NCBI RefSeq assembly: GCF_001654865.1
Contig: NZ_LXEO01000016.1
Coordinates: 1 to 64,000 of the forward strand
DNA from: Buttiauxella noackiae ATCC 51607
Lineage (GTDB): Bacteria > Pseudomonadota > Gammaproteobacteria > Enterobacterales > Enterobacteriaceae
Reading direction: 5' to 3'
Length of the DNA stretch: 64,000 nucleotides
Part shown: positions 49,244 through 59,841 of the stretch, piece after piece
How the letters are laid out: every line of letters starts with the position of its first letter
Numbering within the stretch: the first letter of the stretch is position 1
Translations under genes and position numbers: made by a program
The notes under the pieces: generated by a model
Databases searched by the model: none
What the model saw: only the letters and a program-made list of their open reading frames with translations
What the model was told of the DNA's origin: nothing

Positions 49244-49696
49244 ATGGCGACAACCCAAGTCCCTACGCAAGCACCACGTATTGCAGGCTGGCTCCTGGCC
49301 CCTCTCGCATGGCTATTAATGACCTTACTCAGCAGCAGTATTGCTCTGGCCATTTATCTTATGATGCTTATCTCCCCAGAAAGCCATCGACTTATGAGCG
49401 CACAAGGCCCCAAAATGGTGGTGCTCTGGTATACCTCTATCGCCTGCGCGATTGCCATGTGGGGTTATACCGTGTGGTTGACTATTGCCTTCTTCAAACG
49501 CCGTAAGAATGTAGTACGTCATTATATTCTTTGGTTATTGCTGTCGGTGTTGTTGGCGATTAAAACTTTCGCGTTTTCTCCAGTGAGTGACGATCTGGCA
49601 TTGCGTCAGCTGATGTTCCCTCTGCTGGCTGCGGCCTTGCTGGTTCCTTATCTCAAGCGCTCAAACCGCGTGAAGCAAACATTTATTAAACCGTAA
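49244..49696 (+). CDS. ydgK: DUF2569 inner-membrane protein YdgK
   Basis: 150 residues with four transmembrane helices. ATG 49244 (MATTQVPTQAPRIAGWLL) follows GGGAGGA at good spacing; the open frame upstream to 49169 has no family support. Function unknown. It lies directly before the rsx operon, as in E. coli. Confidence 0.9.
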   Translation: MATTQVPTQAPRIAGWLLAPLAWLLMTLLSSSIALAIYLMMLISPESHRLMSAQGPKMVVLWYTSIACAIAMWGYTVWLTIAFFKRRKNVVRHYILWLLLSVLLAIKTFAFSPVSDDLALRQLMFPLLAAALLVPYLKRSNRVKQTFIKP

Positions 49697-49774
49697 TAAC
49701 CTTATAAACGCCCCGTTGTCGTCATCGGTCTATTGGCCGATAATAGGCGGCTTTTTTTGTTTCAGGTCTCATTC

Positions 49775-50356
49775 ATGACAGATTATCTGCTGCTCTTTGT
49801 TGGTACGGTTCTGGTCAATAACTTCGTATTAGTGAAGTTTCTTGGCCTGTGCCCATTTATGGGTGTTTCCAAAAAACTGGAAACAGCTATCGGCATGGGG
49901 CTGGCGACCACTTTTGTACTGACCCTGGCGTCGATTTGCGCGTGGCTGGTCAATGAGTTGATCCTTATTCCTCTTGATCTGGTCTATCTGCGTACCCTGG
50001 CGTTTATTCTGGTAATTGCCGTAGTTGTGCAATTTACCGAAATGGTAGTCCGCAAAACCAGTCCGGCGCTCTATCGCCTGTTGGGTATCTTTTTACCGCT
50101 CATCACCACTAACTGCGCGGTACTTGGCGTTGCATTGCTGAATATCAATCTCGGCCATAATTTTTTGCAATCGGCGCTCTACGGTTTTTCAGCAGCTGTA
50201 GGTTTCTCATTAGTAATGGTGCTATTTGCCGCGATTCGCGAACGCCTTGCGGTAGCCGATGTTCCCGCTCCTTTTCGCGGCAATGCCATCGCGCTTATCA
50301 CCGCAGGCTTAATGTCTCTGGCATTTATGGGCTTTAGCGGATTGGTGAAGTTCTGA
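49775..50356 (+). CDS. rsxA: SoxR-reducing / ion-translocating complex subunit RsxA
   Basis: 193 residues, six membrane helices, homologous to RnfA and NqrE. It begins [18 protein letters not shown], and FLGLCPFMG and TTNCAVLG hold the paired cysteines that in NQR/RNF complexes bind a membrane iron-sulfur centre. The complex keeps SoxR reduced. Start ATG 49775 has CAGGT upstream. Its stop overlaps the rsxB start. Confidence 0.97.
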   Translation: MTDYLLLFVGTVLVNNFVLVKFLGLCPFMGVSKKLETAIGMGLATTFVLTLASICAWLVNELILIPLDLVYLRTLAFILVIAVVVQFTEMVVRKTSPALYRLLGIFLPLITTNCAVLGVALLNINLGHNFLQSALYGFSAAVGFSLVMVLFAAIRERLAVADVPAPFRGNAIALITAGLMSLAFMGFSGLVKF

Positions 50357-50934
50357 TGAGTACGATTTGGATTGCTGTGGTTGCTTTGGGTCTGTTAGGC
50401 CTGATCTTTGGGCTTATCCTGGGTTATGCCTCACGCCGCTTTCAGGTCCAGGAAGACCCGATTGTTGATAAAATTGATGAACTACTGCCACAAAGCCAAT
50501 GTGGGCAGTGCGGCTATCCTGGTTGCCGTCCGTATGCAGAAGCTGTTGGTAACCAGGGCGCAAAGATCAATCTGTGCGCGCCTGGCGGCGAAGCCGTTAT
50601 GCAAAAGATTGCCACGTTGCTTAACGTCGACCCGCAGCCGATTGAAGGCGATGCCGTAGCGCAGGAGCCTGTGCGTATGTTGGCGGTTATCGATGAAGCC
50701 AACTGCATTGGCTGCACAAAATGTATTCAGGCCTGCCCGGTAGATGCCATTGTTGGCGCAACCCGCGCAATGCATACCGTTATTAGTGACCTTTGCACCG
50801 GATGCAATTTATGTGTCGACCCATGTCCTACTCGCTGTATTGAGTTGCGACCGGTCGAAACCACCACAGAAAGCTGGAAGTGGGATCTGCAAACAATCCC
50901 GGTTCGTATCATTCCGGTGGAGCAACATGCTTAA
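50356..50934 (+). CDS. rsxB: Electron transport complex subunit RsxB
   Basis: 192-residue polyferredoxin. An N-terminal membrane anchor (about 5-25), a CGQCGYPGC cluster region near 50, and two ferredoxin [4Fe-4S] motifs, [12 protein letters not shown] and [12 protein letters not shown], carry electrons from RsxC towards RsxG. It overlaps rsxA by one base and rsxC by eight. Confidence 0.97.
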   Translation: MSTIWIAVVALGLLGLIFGLILGYASRRFQVQEDPIVDKIDELLPQSQCGQCGYPGCRPYAEAVGNQGAKINLCAPGGEAVMQKIATLLNVDPQPIEGDAVAQEPVRMLAVIDEANCIGCTKCIQACPVDAIVGATRAMHTVISDLCTGCNLCVDPCPTRCIELRPVETTTESWKWDLQTIPVRIIPVEQHA

Positions 50935-52996
50935 GTTATTTACCCGTTTTAAAAAAGATAAAATCTGGGATTTCGATGGTGGCATTCATCCACCCGAAAT
51001 GAAAACTCAGTCCAATGGCACGCCATTACGCCAGGTTCCGTTACCACAAAAATTGGTTATGCCGCTGAAGCAGCACATTGGTGCTGAAGGTGAACTGTGC
51101 GTAAAACCTGGCGATTATGTGTTACGAGGGCAACCTTTAACGCGTGGGCGCGGCCGTATGTTACCTGTTCACGCCCCCACATCCGGAACCGTAACTGCCA
51201 TTGCCCCCCACTCCACTGCCCATCCTTCTGCGCTGGCAGAGCTAAGTGTAATTATTGAAGCTGATGGTGACGATAAGTGGATTGAGCGTGATGGCTGGCA
51301 CGACTACACCTCCCGTAGCCGCGAGGAGTTGATTACCCGTATTCACCAGTTCGGTGTTGCAGGCTTAGGTGGCGCAGGTTTCCCTACCGGGAATAAATTA
51401 CAAGGCGGCGGCGATAAAATCGACACGCTGATTATCAATGCTGCTGAGTGCGAACCCTACATCACTGCCGATGACCGCCTGATGCAGGATTGCGCCGCGC
51501 AAATTATCGATGGTGTTCGAATTCTTGCACATATTCTGCAACCGCAGCGCGTGTTAATTGGCATCGAAGATAATAAACCGCAGGCGATTTCTATGCTGCG
51601 TGCGGTGCTTTGCAATGCGCAGGGTATCGAGCTGCGGGTGATCCCAACCAAATATCCGTCCGGTGGTGCAAAGCAACTGACGCAAATTCTGACGGGTAAA
51701 CAGGTTCCGCAAGGTGGTCGTTCTTCCTATATCGGTGTGCTGATGCAAAACGTCGGTACTGCGTTTGCGGTGAAGCGCGCCATTATAGACGGCGAACCGT
51801 TGACCGAGCGCGTGGTGACGTTGACAGGCGGCGCAGTCCAACAGCCAGGTAATGTCTGGGCACGACTGGGCACACCTGTTCGTCATCTGCTCGACTTTGC
51901 CGGATTCCGTCCAGGGCACGATCAACAAGTGATTATGGGCGGCCCGCTGATGGGCTTCAGCCTGCCCTGGTTGGATGTGCCGGTCGTAAAAATCACTAAC
52001 TGTTTGCTGGCACCGAACGCCAACGAAATGGGCGCGCCGCAAGAAGAACAGGGTTGCATTCGTTGCAGCGCCTGTGCCGACTCCTGTCCGGCAGATTTGT
52101 TACCGCAACAACTTTACTGGTTCAGCCGAGGGCAACAGCACGATAAAGCCCAGGCGCATAATCTTAAAGACTGCATCGAATGCGGTGCTTGTGCCTATGT
52201 CTGCCCAAGTAATATTCCGTTAGTGCAGTATTTCCGCCAGGAAAAGGCTGAGATCCGCGAAATCGAGTTGGAAGCCAGACGTACAGCTGAAGCCAAAGTT
52301 CGCTTTGAAGCGCGTCAGGCTCGTCTTGAGCGCGAAAAGGCTGCTCGTCTTGAACGTCATAAGCAGGCTGCTGTTCAACCGACAGCGAAAGACAATGATG
52401 CTATCCAGGCGGCCCTTGCCCGAGTGAAAAACAAAAAAGCTCAAGGTAGTGAACCAATTGTTATTCAGCCAGGTAGCCTGCCTGATAACCAGCAGGTGAT
52501 TGCAGCGCGTGAAGCGCGCAAAGCGCAAGCTCGGGCACGTCAGGCAGAAAAAGAAGCGCAAGACAGCCCGACTGAGACTACCAGCCCGGACCCACGCAAA
52601 GCCGCTGTTGAAGCAGCTATTGCACGAGCCAAAGCCCGTAAAGCGGCGCAATCGCATGAAGCGGCATCAGATGCTAAAGCGACTGAGGTCGAAACCATCG
52701 ACCCTCGCAAAGCTGCCGTTGAAGCAGCTATTGCCCGAGCTAAAGCCCGAAAAGCGGCGCAATCGCATGAAGCGGCATCAGATGCTGAAGCGACTGAGGT
52801 CGAATCCATCGACCCGCGCAAAGCCGCCGTTGAAGCAGCTATTGCCCGAGCTAAAGCCCGTAAAGCAGCCCAGGCTGAACAACAATCTGTAGAAACACCT
52901 GCCGAAAAACAAGATCCGCGCAAAGCCGCGGTGGCCGCCGCTATTGCCCGTGTTCAGGCACGTAAAGCTGCGCTTCAAATGGCATCAGAGGAATAG
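50927..52996 (+). CDS. rsxC: Electron transport complex subunit RsxC
   Basis: 689 residues (about 740 in E. coli). Start ATG 50927 ([19 protein letters not shown]) overlaps the rsxB end. The FMN/NADH-binding core has [13 protein letters not shown] and NAAECEPYI; two [4Fe-4S] motifs follow, [12 protein letters not shown] and [12 protein letters not shown]. From residue 555 the tail is made of repeated, Ala/Lys/Arg-rich helical units starting [20 protein letters not shown]. Membrane-associated electron entry point from NADH. Confidence 0.96.
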   Translation: MLKLFTRFKKDKIWDFDGGIHPPEMKTQSNGTPLRQVPLPQKLVMPLKQHIGAEGELCVKPGDYVLRGQPLTRGRGRMLPVHAPTSGTVTAIAPHSTAHPSALAELSVIIEADGDDKWIERDGWHDYTSRSREELITRIHQFGVAGLGGAGFPTGNKLQGGGDKIDTLIINAAECEPYITADDRLMQDCAAQIIDGVRILAHILQPQRVLIGIEDNKPQAISMLRAVLCNAQGIELRVIPTKYPSGGAKQLTQILTGKQVPQGGRSSYIGVLMQNVGTAFAVKRAIIDGEPLTERVVTLTGGAVQQPGNVWARLGTPVRHLLDFAGFRPGHDQQVIMGGPLMGFSLPWLDVPVVKITNCLLAPNANEMGAPQEEQGCIRCSACADSCPADLLPQQLYWFSRGQQHDKAQAHNLKDCIECGACAYVCPSNIPLVQYFRQEKAEIREIELEARRTAEAKVRFEARQARLEREKAARLERHKQAAVQPTAKDNDAIQAALARVKNKKAQGSEPIVIQPGSLPDNQQVIAAREARKAQARARQAEKEAQDSPTETTSPDPRKAAVEAAIARAKARKAAQSHEAASDAKATEVETIDPRKAAVEAAIARAKARKAAQSHEAASDAEATEVESIDPRKAAVEAAIARAKARKAAQAEQQSVETPAEKQDPRKAAVAAAIARVQARKAALQMASEE
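52589..52975 (+). repeat. Tandem repeats in the rsxC tail
   Basis: Units begin at 52589, 52700, 52811 and 52913, so the first two are 111 bp, the third 102 bp and the last partial. Units 1 and 2 are nearly identical in DNA as well as protein, which points to recent duplication. Copy number explains much of the length variation of RsxC/RnfC proteins. Confidence 0.9.
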
Positions 52997-54046
52997 ATGG
53001 TTTTCAAAATAGCAAGCTCCCCCTATACCCATAACCAGCGAAGCACCTCTCGGATTATGCTGTTGGTGACTTGGGCCACGTTGCCTGGAATGGCGATGCT
53101 TTGGTATTGGTTCGGCTGGGGTAGTCTGGTGCAAATAGCATTAGGCATCCTGACCGCAGTTGCTGCTGAGCTGTTGGTCCTTAAACTTCGCAAACAACCG
53201 CTGAGAATTCTCGGTGACAACTCTGCCGCATTAACTGGTCTGCTGTTAGGGATGAGCATTCCACCATTTGCCCCCTGGTGGATGGTAGTGCTGGGAACTG
53301 TTTTTGCGGTGATAATTGCAAAACAATTGTATGGCGGGCTCGGTAACAATCCGTTTAATCCTGCAATGGTCGGTTATGTCGTATTGCTGATTGCCTTCCC
53401 GGTACAGATGACATCCTGGTTACCTCCACACACACTGGCCGCTACGGTTCCTGGCTTTGTTGATTCGCTGCACGTTATTTTCTCCGGCTCTACTCTGGCT
53501 GGCGACACTATGACGCAGTTGCGCATGGGTATTGATGGGATAAGTCAGGCAACACCACTGGATACCTTTAAAACAGGCTTGCGTGCCGGGTATTCCGCCA
53601 ACGATCTGTTACAAGAGCCAATTTATAACGGTGTACTGGCGGGTATCGGCTGGCAATGGGTTAACCTCGCTTTCCTGGCGGGCGGTCTGTTTATGCTTAT
53701 CAAAGGTGCCATTCGTTGGCATATTCCGGTTAGTTTCCTGCTCACACTCGCCGTGTGTTCCACGCTCGGCTGGATGTTTGCTCCTGAAAAATGTGCATCC
53801 CCGCTGATTCACTTGTTCTCAGGTGCAACTATGCTCGGCGCATTTTTCATTCTCACCGACCCGGTAACGGCCTCGACCACCAATCGTGGGCGCCTTATTT
53901 TCGGGGCGTTGGCTGGATTACTGGTCTGGCTGATTCGTACGTTTGGTGGTTATCCGGATGGTGTTGCTTTCGCCGTTTTGCTGGCAAATATCACTGTGCC
54001 GTTGATTGATTATTACACCCGACCACGTGCTTACGGGCATCGCTAA
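52997..54046 (+). CDS. rsxD: Electron transport complex subunit RsxD
   Basis: 349 residues, about nine to ten membrane helices, homologous to RnfD/NqrB. A covalent FMN is expected on a Thr in the segment [10 protein letters not shown] or [10 protein letters not shown] (the SxAT pattern of the family, here SQATP). It starts directly after the rsxC stop and is followed by rsxG after 9 bp with AAGGAG. Confidence 0.95.
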   Translation: MVFKIASSPYTHNQRSTSRIMLLVTWATLPGMAMLWYWFGWGSLVQIALGILTAVAAELLVLKLRKQPLRILGDNSAALTGLLLGMSIPPFAPWWMVVLGTVFAVIIAKQLYGGLGNNPFNPAMVGYVVLLIAFPVQMTSWLPPHTLAATVPGFVDSLHVIFSGSTLAGDTMTQLRMGIDGISQATPLDTFKTGLRAGYSANDLLQEPIYNGVLAGIGWQWVNLAFLAGGLFMLIKGAIRWHIPVSFLLTLAVCSTLGWMFAPEKCASPLIHLFSGATMLGAFFILTDPVTASTTNRGRLIFGALAGLLVWLIRTFGGYPDGVAFAVLLANITVPLIDYYTRPRAYGHR

Positions 54047-54055
54047 GGAGCCGTC

Positions 54056-54682
54056 ATGCTAAAAACGATGCAAAAACATGGCGTTACTTTGGCTCTGTTT
54101 GCGATATTGGCAACCGGGCTCACTGCGGTCGTCAACGCCTTAACGAAAGATACTATCGAACAACAGGCCGCTGCACAGCAGAAGCTTTTATTTGATCAGG
54201 TGATATCATCCGATAGCTACGACAACAACATTCAGGGCAGTTGTGTTGTCGTCAATGATTCCCCCTTAGGGAAAGGCGAACGCCATATTTATGTGGCGCG
54301 TAAAAGTGAACAACCCGTTGCGGTCGTCATGGAAACTACCGCCCCTGATGGCTATTCTGGCGCCATTCAATTGCTGGTCGCGGCTGATTTTAACGGCAAA
54401 GTATTAGGTTCACGTGTCACAGAACACCATGAAACACCCGGCCTGGGCGATAAAATCGAAACCCGCCTGAGCGATTGGATCACGCATTTTGCCGGCAAAA
54501 CCATTCAAGGCAATGATGATTCAAGCTGGGCGGTAAAAAAGGATGGCGGCCAGTTTGATCAGTTTACCGGTGCGACCATTACCCCGCGCGCAGTTGTCAA
54601 TGCGATAAAACGAGCGGGATTATTCGCCAAAACGCTGCCATCTCAAGTTGATAATCTTCCTGCCTGTGGAGCTCAACCATGA
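54056..54682 (+). CDS. rsxG: Electron transport complex subunit RsxG
   Basis: 208 residues, one N-terminal membrane helix (about 10-28) and a periplasmic FMN domain. The covalent flavin attachment Thr174 lies in [23 protein letters not shown] is the conserved segment near 125. Its stop overlaps the rsxE start (ATGA). Confidence 0.96.
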   Translation: MLKTMQKHGVTLALFAILATGLTAVVNALTKDTIEQQAAAQQKLLFDQVISSDSYDNNIQGSCVVVNDSPLGKGERHIYVARKSEQPVAVVMETTAPDGYSGAIQLLVAADFNGKVLGSRVTEHHETPGLGDKIETRLSDWITHFAGKTIQGNDDSSWAVKKDGGQFDQFTGATITPRAVVNAIKRAGLFAKTLPSQVDNLPACGAQP

Positions 54683-55368
54683 GCGAAGTAAAAAATATTC
54701 TCGTTCAGGGATTATGGAAAAATAACTCGGCACTGGTGCAGCTATTAGGTCTTTGCCCACTGTTGGCGGTGACCTCTACTGCCACCAACGCCCTTGGACT
54801 TGGCCTTGCGACTACGCTGGTGCTGGTATTGACCAACAGTGCCGTATCCGCCCTGCGCCGTTGGGTTCCGACAGAAATTCGTATTCCAATTTATGTAATG
54901 ATCATCGCCTCGGTAGTCAGTACCGTACAGATGCTGATAAATGCCTACGCTTACGGTCTGTATCAGTCGTTGGGGATTTTCATTCCATTGATTGTTACCA
55001 ACTGCATCGTTATTGGTCGAGCCGAAGCGTTTGCTGCAAAAAGCAGTGTGCCACTCGCTGCTTTGGATGGTTTAGCCATTGGTATGGGTGCTACCAGTGC
55101 AATGTTTGTTTTAGGTTCGTTGCGTGAAATTATTGGCAATGGGACGTTGTTCGACGGTGCCGATGCGCTGCTGGGTAGTTGGGCAAAAATCCTGCGCATT
55201 GAGGTTTTCCACACTGATACCCCTTTCCTGCTGGCAATGTTGCCACCCGGTGCATTTATCGGCTTGGGCTTAATGCTGGCAGTGAAGTATCTTATTGATG
55301 AAAAGATGAAAACGCGTCGCGCAGCGCAAGTTGCTGCAATGGAAGGAAATCCTGAGAAAGCGTCATGA
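54679..55368 (+). CDS. rsxE: Electron transport complex subunit RsxE
   Basis: 229 residues, six membrane helices, paralogous to Rsx[10 protein letters not shown] and [12 protein letters not shown] hold the paired cysteines. Last rsx subunit; its stop overlaps the nth ATG (ATGA), so DNA repair endonuclease III is translated with the complex. Confidence 0.96.
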   Translation: MSEVKNILVQGLWKNNSALVQLLGLCPLLAVTSTATNALGLGLATTLVLVLTNSAVSALRRWVPTEIRIPIYVMIIASVVSTVQMLINAYAYGLYQSLGIFIPLIVTNCIVIGRAEAFAAKSSVPLAALDGLAIGMGATSAMFVLGSLREIIGNGTLFDGADALLGSWAKILRIEVFHTDTPFLLAMLPPGAFIGLGLMLAVKYLIDEKMKTRRAAQVAAMEGNPEKAS

Positions 55369-56000
55369 ATAAGAGCAAACGGTTAGAGATCCTCACGCGC
55401 TTGCGTGACAACAATCCTCACCCTACCACTGAGTTACAATTCAATTCCCCATTCGAATTGCTGATAGCCGTTTTGCTATCAGCTCAGGCGACCGATGTCA
55501 GCGTCAATAAGGCAACGGCGAAGCTCTATCCTGTGGCTAATACACCGCAGGCGATGTTGGAGCTAGGTGTTGATGGCATTAAGTCATACATCAGAACTAT
55601 TGGCCTTTTTAACAGCAAGGCTGAGAACATCATCAAGACATGCCGGATGTTGATTGAGCTGCATAGCGGAGAGGTGCCCGAAGACAGGGCCGCACTCGAA
55701 GCACTGCCGGGTGTTGGTCGCAAAACAGCGAACGTTGTGCTTAACACTGCCTTTGGCTGGCCCACTATCGCCGTAGATACTCATATCTTCCGCGTCTGCA
55801 ACCGCACCAATTTTGCACCCGGTAAAAATGTTGAGCAGGTTGAGGAAAAACTACTCAAGGTGGTTCCGGCAGAATTTAAAGTCGACTGTCACCACTGGCT
55901 GATTTTGCATGGCCGTTATACTTGTATCGCCCGCAAACCGCGCTGTGGCTCGTGCATCATTGAAGATCTGTGTGAATTCAAAGAGAAAGTAGAACTTTAA
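55365..56000 (+). CDS. nth: Endonuclease III
   Basis: Base-excision repair glycosylase/AP lyase for oxidised pyrimidines, 211 residues as in E. coli. The helix-hairpin-helix LPGVGRKTA contains catalytic Lys120, Asp138 lies in IAVDTHIFR, and the [4Fe-4S] ligands Cys187, Cys194, Cys197 and Cys203 have the C-x6-C-x2-C-x5-C spacing. Coupled to rsxE. Confidence 0.98.
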   Translation: MNKSKRLEILTRLRDNNPHPTTELQFNSPFELLIAVLLSAQATDVSVNKATAKLYPVANTPQAMLELGVDGIKSYIRTIGLFNSKAENIIKTCRMLIELHSGEVPEDRAALEALPGVGRKTANVVLNTAFGWPTIAVDTHIFRVCNRTNFAPGKNVEQVEEKLLKVVPAEFKVDCHHWLILHGRYTCIARKPRCGSCIIEDLCEFKEKVEL

Positions 56001-56615
56001 TCCTCCGGCCTGCTGCTTTTGTGGTAGGCCATCTTGTTATCCTCTACTCCCCCATACCGCTAACACCTCCGGCTCTAATGATTTATGCTATAAATCCCGG
56101 CCGCTTCGTTTACATCCTGTGGCGAATAATCACCTCAACAGGTTAATCGTTTTTTTACGATAAGAATTTTCCATAACTATGTGACATAGATCACACTGAT
56201 AACTCAGTGTTAAATTTAAGTCATCAGAATGAAACAAATAACCTCGCATTCCTCAGTGATTAACTCACTTAAGCAGTACAATAGGCTGCACAAATCTTTA
56301 CACCCCGCCCATATCACTACACATTCAGCCATAAAGCAGAATATATAACTAAAATGCGTTTTTTTTAGCATTACCAAAGAGAATAAATCGGCAAAGCGCA
56401 TTTTGATAAAATTTAACGCTGAATAACAATTTGCTTTTTGAAGCTTTATTCCGCCAGGGTTATATGTAACAGAGTATTACAAACCCCTTGCCTGGAACCG
56501 CAGGATAGTGAACATTACCCGCCGTTTCCCCTTTCTTATAACTAAAAAAGCGAATGCCACTGGCATGACGCTTAGAAAATTCCTGTTAAATTGGGATGTA
56601 AAAAAAGAGGTATAT
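56001..56615. other. 615-bp region between nth and dtpA
   Basis: A large stretch without a convincing ORF. It holds a perfect CRP-type site at 56180-56195 and an AT-rich dtpA upstream region. In E. coli dtpA is OmpR-dependent; GTAAC and ATTAC elements near 56466-56479 could be part of an OmpR site, but I cannot assert it. The first 100 bases contain only a weak stem (GGCCT/AGGCC) after nth. Confidence 0.5.
56180..56195. promoter_or_regulatory. CRP-type binding site
   Basis: TGTGA (56180-56184), CATAGA, TCACA (56191-56195): both half-sites are perfect with the canonical 6-bp spacer. It lies about 430 bases ahead of the dtpA start, too far for direct activation of a promoter next to that gene unless the leader is long. 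Confidence 0.75.
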
Positions 56616-58124
56616 GTGTCGACTGCAAACAAGAAACCAGCAGAAAGCATTAGTCTGAATGCTTTCAAACAACCTAAATCGTTCTATCTGATTTTCTCTA
56701 TCGAATTGTGGGAGCGTTTTGGCTACTACGGTCTGCAAGGTATTATGGCCGTTTACCTGGTCAAAATGCTGGGTATGTCCGAAGCTGACTCCATCACCCT
56801 GTTCTCTTCCTTCAGCGCACTGGTCTACGGAATGGTCGCTATCGGTGGTTGGTTAGGCGATAAAGTTCTCGGCACCAAGCGTGTCATTGTGCTCGGTACT
56901 ATCGTACTGGCTATCGGTTACGCGCTGGTAGCTTACTCCGGTCACGATGTGGCTGTGGTGTACATGGGTATGGCGACTATCGCTGTGGGTAACGGTCTGT
57001 TTAAGGCTAACCCATCCTCCCTGCTTTCTACTTGCTATGAAAAAGATGATCCGCGTTTGGACGGTGCATTTACTATGTACTACATGTCCATCAACATCGG
57101 TTCATTCTTCTCCATGCTTGCCACTCCATGGCTTGCAGCGAAGTATGGTTGGAGCGTTGCGTTCTCCCTGAGCTTCGTGGGTATGCTGATCACTCTCGTG
57201 AACTTCATGTTCTGTAAGAAGTGGGTCAAAAACCACGGTTCAAAACCTGACTTCCAGCCTGTGCATTTTGGCAAACTGGCAACGACCATTGTTGGCGTTC
57301 TGGTACTGATTACTGCGGCAACCTGGCTGCTGCACAACCAGGGCATCGCACGTATGGTTCTGGGCGTAGTTGCTCTGGGCATCGTGGTTATCTTTGCTAA
57401 AGAAGCTTTCGCAATGCAGGGTGCTGCTCGTCGTAAGATGATTGTTGCATTCATTCTGATGGTTGAAGCAATTGTGTTCTTCGTGCTGTATAGCCAAATG
57501 CCAACCTCTCTGAACTTCTTTGCTATTCGTAACGTTGAACACTCCATTCTGGGTGTGATGTTCGAACCTGAGCAGTTCCAGGCACTGAACCCATTCTGGA
57601 TCATGATTGGTAGCCCGATTCTGGCTGCAATCTACAACAAAATGGGCGACCGTATGCCTATGCCGCACAAATTTGCGTTCGGTATGATCCTGTGTTCCCT
57701 GGCCTTCCTGGTGCTGCCACTGGGTGCGAAATTCGCATCTGATGCCGGTATCGTCTCTGTAAGCTGGTTGATTCTGAGCTATGCGCTGCAGAGTATCGGT
57801 GAACTGATGATTTCCGGTCTGGGTCTGGCAATGGTTGCACAGCTGGTTCCACAGCGCCTGATGGGCTTCATCATGGGTAGCTGGTTCCTGACTACCGCTG
57901 GTGCTGCAATCATTGCAGGTAAAGTTGCAAACCTGATGGCTGTTCCAGAAAACGTAACCGACCCGCTGCAATCACTGGCTGTATATGGTCACGTGTTCAT
58001 GCAGATTGGTATTGCTACCGCTGTTATCGCGGTTCTGATGATGCTCACTGCGCCTAAGCTGAACCGTATGGCACAGCAGACTGATGAAAAAGCTGAGACC
58101 GCTAAGGAAACAGCTACCGCGTAA
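56616..58124 (+). CDS. dtpA: Dipeptide/tripeptide permease A
   Basis: POT-family proton-coupled peptide symporter (TppB/YdgR), 502 residues, 14 membrane helices. Signatures are [14 protein letters not shown] in helix 1, [13 protein letters not shown], and [12 protein letters not shown]. The GTG start at 56616 (encoding [11 protein letters not shown]) matches the E. coli start and has AGAGG five bases upstream; the in-frame ORF upstream is not part of the protein. Confidence 0.96.
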   Translation: MSTANKKPAESISLNAFKQPKSFYLIFSIELWERFGYYGLQGIMAVYLVKMLGMSEADSITLFSSFSALVYGMVAIGGWLGDKVLGTKRVIVLGTIVLAIGYALVAYSGHDVAVVYMGMATIAVGNGLFKANPSSLLSTCYEKDDPRLDGAFTMYYMSINIGSFFSMLATPWLAAKYGWSVAFSLSFVGMLITLVNFMFCKKWVKNHGSKPDFQPVHFGKLATTIVGVLVLITAATWLLHNQGIARMVLGVVALGIVVIFAKEAFAMQGAARRKMIVAFILMVEAIVFFVLYSQMPTSLNFFAIRNVEHSILGVMFEPEQFQALNPFWIMIGSPILAAIYNKMGDRMPMPHKFAFGMILCSLAFLVLPLGAKFASDAGIVSVSWLILSYALQSIGELMISGLGLAMVAQLVPQRLMGFIMGSWFLTTAGAAIIAGKVANLMAVPENVTDPLQSLAVYGHVFMQIGIATAVIAVLMMLTAPKLNRMAQQTDEKAETAKETATA

Positions 58125-58148
58125 TGTAGCGGGGAACATGTTATTTTC

Positions 58149-58183
58149 AGCCGTTAGCTTTTATCGCTAACGGCTTTTTTTTT
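58149..58183 (+). terminator. Terminator of dtpA
   Basis: AGCCGTTAGC (58149-58158), short loop, GCTAACGGCT (58166-58175), followed by a run of T to 58183. Confidence 0.93.
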
Positions 58184-58235
58184 GCCCATATGCGCACTAA
58201 CATAGGGTATCTTAGCGCCCCATAGGAGTTCAGTA

Positions 58236-58838
58236 ATGAAACTGTATTATAAAGCTGGTGCCTGTTCCCTCTCCCCACACATTATCCTGCGCGAAACCGG
58301 TGTTGATTTCTCCCTGGTGAAAGTCGATTTAGCCGCAAAGAAAACCGAAGCTGGTGATGATTACCTTGAAATTAATGCCAAGGGGCAAGTCCCTGCATTG
58401 TTGCTGGACGATGGCTCGTTGCTGACAGAAGGCGTGGCAATTGTGCAATACCTGGCAGATAAAGTGCCTGACCGCCAGTTACTTGCCCCTTCAGGGAGCA
58501 TGACGCGCTACCACACGCTGGAATGGTTGAACTACATCGCCACCGAACTGCACAAAGGTTTCTCTCCGCTGTTCAACCCGGCTACGCCAGAAGAGTACAA
58601 AACAATTGCTCGCGCAGCACTCGAGAAGAAATTCCAGTACGTGAACGAAGAGCTTAACGATAAGCAGTGGCTGATGGGTCTGCGCTTTAGCGTGGCGGAT
58701 GCATATCTGTTTACCGTATTGCGCTGGGCGCACGCCGTGAAACTGAATCTCGCGGGTCTGAGCAACATTGATGCGTTTATGGCGCGAATGAAAGCACGCC
58801 CGGCTGTTGCGGCGGCGTTGACGGCTGAAGGGATTTAA
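58236..58838 (+). CDS. gstA: Glutathione S-transferase
   Basis: Beta-class GST, 200 residues (201 in E. coli). The N-terminal thioredoxin-like domain starts [15 protein letters not shown] with the characteristic Cys10, and [11 protein letters not shown] contains the cis-Pro. The helical domain ends with the [15 protein letters not shown] capping box. Conjugates glutathione to electrophiles. Monocistronic. Confidence 0.97.
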   Translation: MKLYYKAGACSLSPHIILRETGVDFSLVKVDLAAKKTEAGDDYLEINAKGQVPALLLDDGSLLTEGVAIVQYLADKVPDRQLLAPSGSMTRYHTLEWLNYIATELHKGFSPLFNPATPEEYKTIARAALEKKFQYVNEELNDKQWLMGLRFSVADAYLFTVLRWAHAVKLNLAGLSNIDAFMARMKARPAVAAALTAEGI

Positions 58839-58852
58839 CAGTTCGTCATTGA

Positions 58853-58876
58853 AAACGCCCTCTGTTGAGGGCGTTT
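58853..58876. terminator. Bidirectional hairpin between gstA and pdxY
   Basis: AAACGCCCTC (58853-58862), loop TGTT, GAGGGCGTTT (58867-58876). Convergent gene ends. Confidence 0.8.
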
Positions 58877-58881
58877 ATGTT

Positions 58882-59742
58882 TTAAAGCTTCACAGCTGTA
58901 AAATAGTGCTCTGGTTTCGCAATACCTTCTTGCGCCGCAACCAGTTGCAGTTCGTACTCGTCCATTTTCTTCGTCACGACCATAATGTCGTACACAGCAG
59001 CAGTGACATGCTCCAGGGCCTCACGAAGCGTTGCACCCTGCAACAATTTCACCAACAGCAGACCACTGGTCACATCACCAACACCGACGGGCTGACGATC
59101 GCCAAAATCCACCAGCGGACGGTGAATATGCCAGGCTTCGTCTGCAGTCACCAACAACATCTCAAAGCGGTCCTGCTGATATGCCGCACGCGCAAGATGT
59201 TTCACCAACACGATTTCCGGGCCTATCGCGATAAGTTCTCTCGCAGTCGAAACGGCTTCATCAACGGAATTAACCGCATGACCGCTCAGGATCTCAAGTT
59301 CAATCAGGTTTGGGGCAATAATATCACTGGCTGGCAACGCGTAACGCGTGTGGAATTCGGCAACACCAGGGGCGACGATGCAGCCTTTTTCAGGATGGCC
59401 CATTACCGGGTCGCAGAAATACTTCGCCTGCGGATTGGCCTCTTTCGTTTTACGAACAATAGAAAGAATATGTTCGCCCTGCTCGGCAGAGCCAAGGTAA
59501 CCACTGAGCACCGCGTCGCAACGTTTAAGCTGCCCGATGTCTGCAATTCCTTCAACAATGTCGCTTAGGTGACTGGCAGGCATCACGCTACCAGTCCATT
59601 TTCCGTATTGGGTATGGTTGGAGAACTGAACGGTGTTCAGTGACCATACATTGGCGCCAAGACGGCGCATCGGGAATTCGGCAGCACTATTGCCTGCGTG
59701 ACCGAAGACCACGTGGGACTGGATGGCAAGGATGTTTTTCAT
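58882..59742 (-). CDS. pdxY: Pyridoxal kinase PdxY
   Basis: Ribokinase-fold kinase, 286 residues, phosphorylating pyridoxal in B6 salvage. It starts [18 protein letters not shown] at ATG 59742; [14 protein letters not shown] and the anion-hole [11 protein letters not shown] (with the catalytic Asp) are visible. An open frame upstream to 59802 has no family support. It lies downstream of tyrS and pdxH on the same strand, as in E. coli. Confidence 0.96.
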   Translation of the reverse strand: MKNILAIQSHVVFGHAGNSAAEFPMRRLGANVWSLNTVQFSNHTQYGKWTGSVMPASHLSDIVEGIADIGQLKRCDAVLSGYLGSAEQGEHILSIVRKTKEANPQAKYFCDPVMGHPEKGCIVAPGVAEFHTRYALPASDIIAPNLIELEILSGHAVNSVDEAVSTARELIAIGPEIVLVKHLARAAYQQDRFEMLLVTADEAWHIHRPLVDFGDRQPVGVGDVTSGLLLVKLLQGATLREALEHVTAAVYDIMVVTKKMDEYELQLVAAQEGIAKPEHYFTAVKL

Positions 59743-59803
59743 ATATCTACTCGGATGGAACGATATTGGTTCTGGTTGTGTGTAAACAAATCGGGCAAAC
59801 ATA

Positions 59804-59827
59804 AAGGGCGTGGTTTCCCACGCCCTT
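59804..59827 (-). terminator. Hairpin between tyrS and pdxY
   Basis: AAGGGCGTGG (59804-59813), four bases, CCACGCCCTT (59818-59827), 14 bases past the tyrS stop. The T run on the minus strand is short, so some read-through into pdxY is likely. Confidence 0.65.
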
Positions 59828-59841
59828 CTGATCTTTCTTAA

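Noticed and set aside
49736..49758. Strong terminator between ydgK and rsxA
   Set aside because: A T run is present but the stem (GCCG/CGGC) is too weak to assert termination; the same weak structure could be a leader element.
56508..56615. N-terminal extension of dtpA by 36 codons
   Set aside because: The GTG at 56616 has a good ribosome binding site and matches the known DtpA start; the extension lacks any family support.
57240..57971. A 243-codon frame antisense to dtpA
   Set aside because: Its Cys/His/Gln/Asn-rich composition is typical of an antisense shadow and dtpA is clearly real.
58849..59568. A 239-codon frame antisense to pdxY
   Set aside because: It lies entirely opposite pdxY and has no recognisable domain or start signal.
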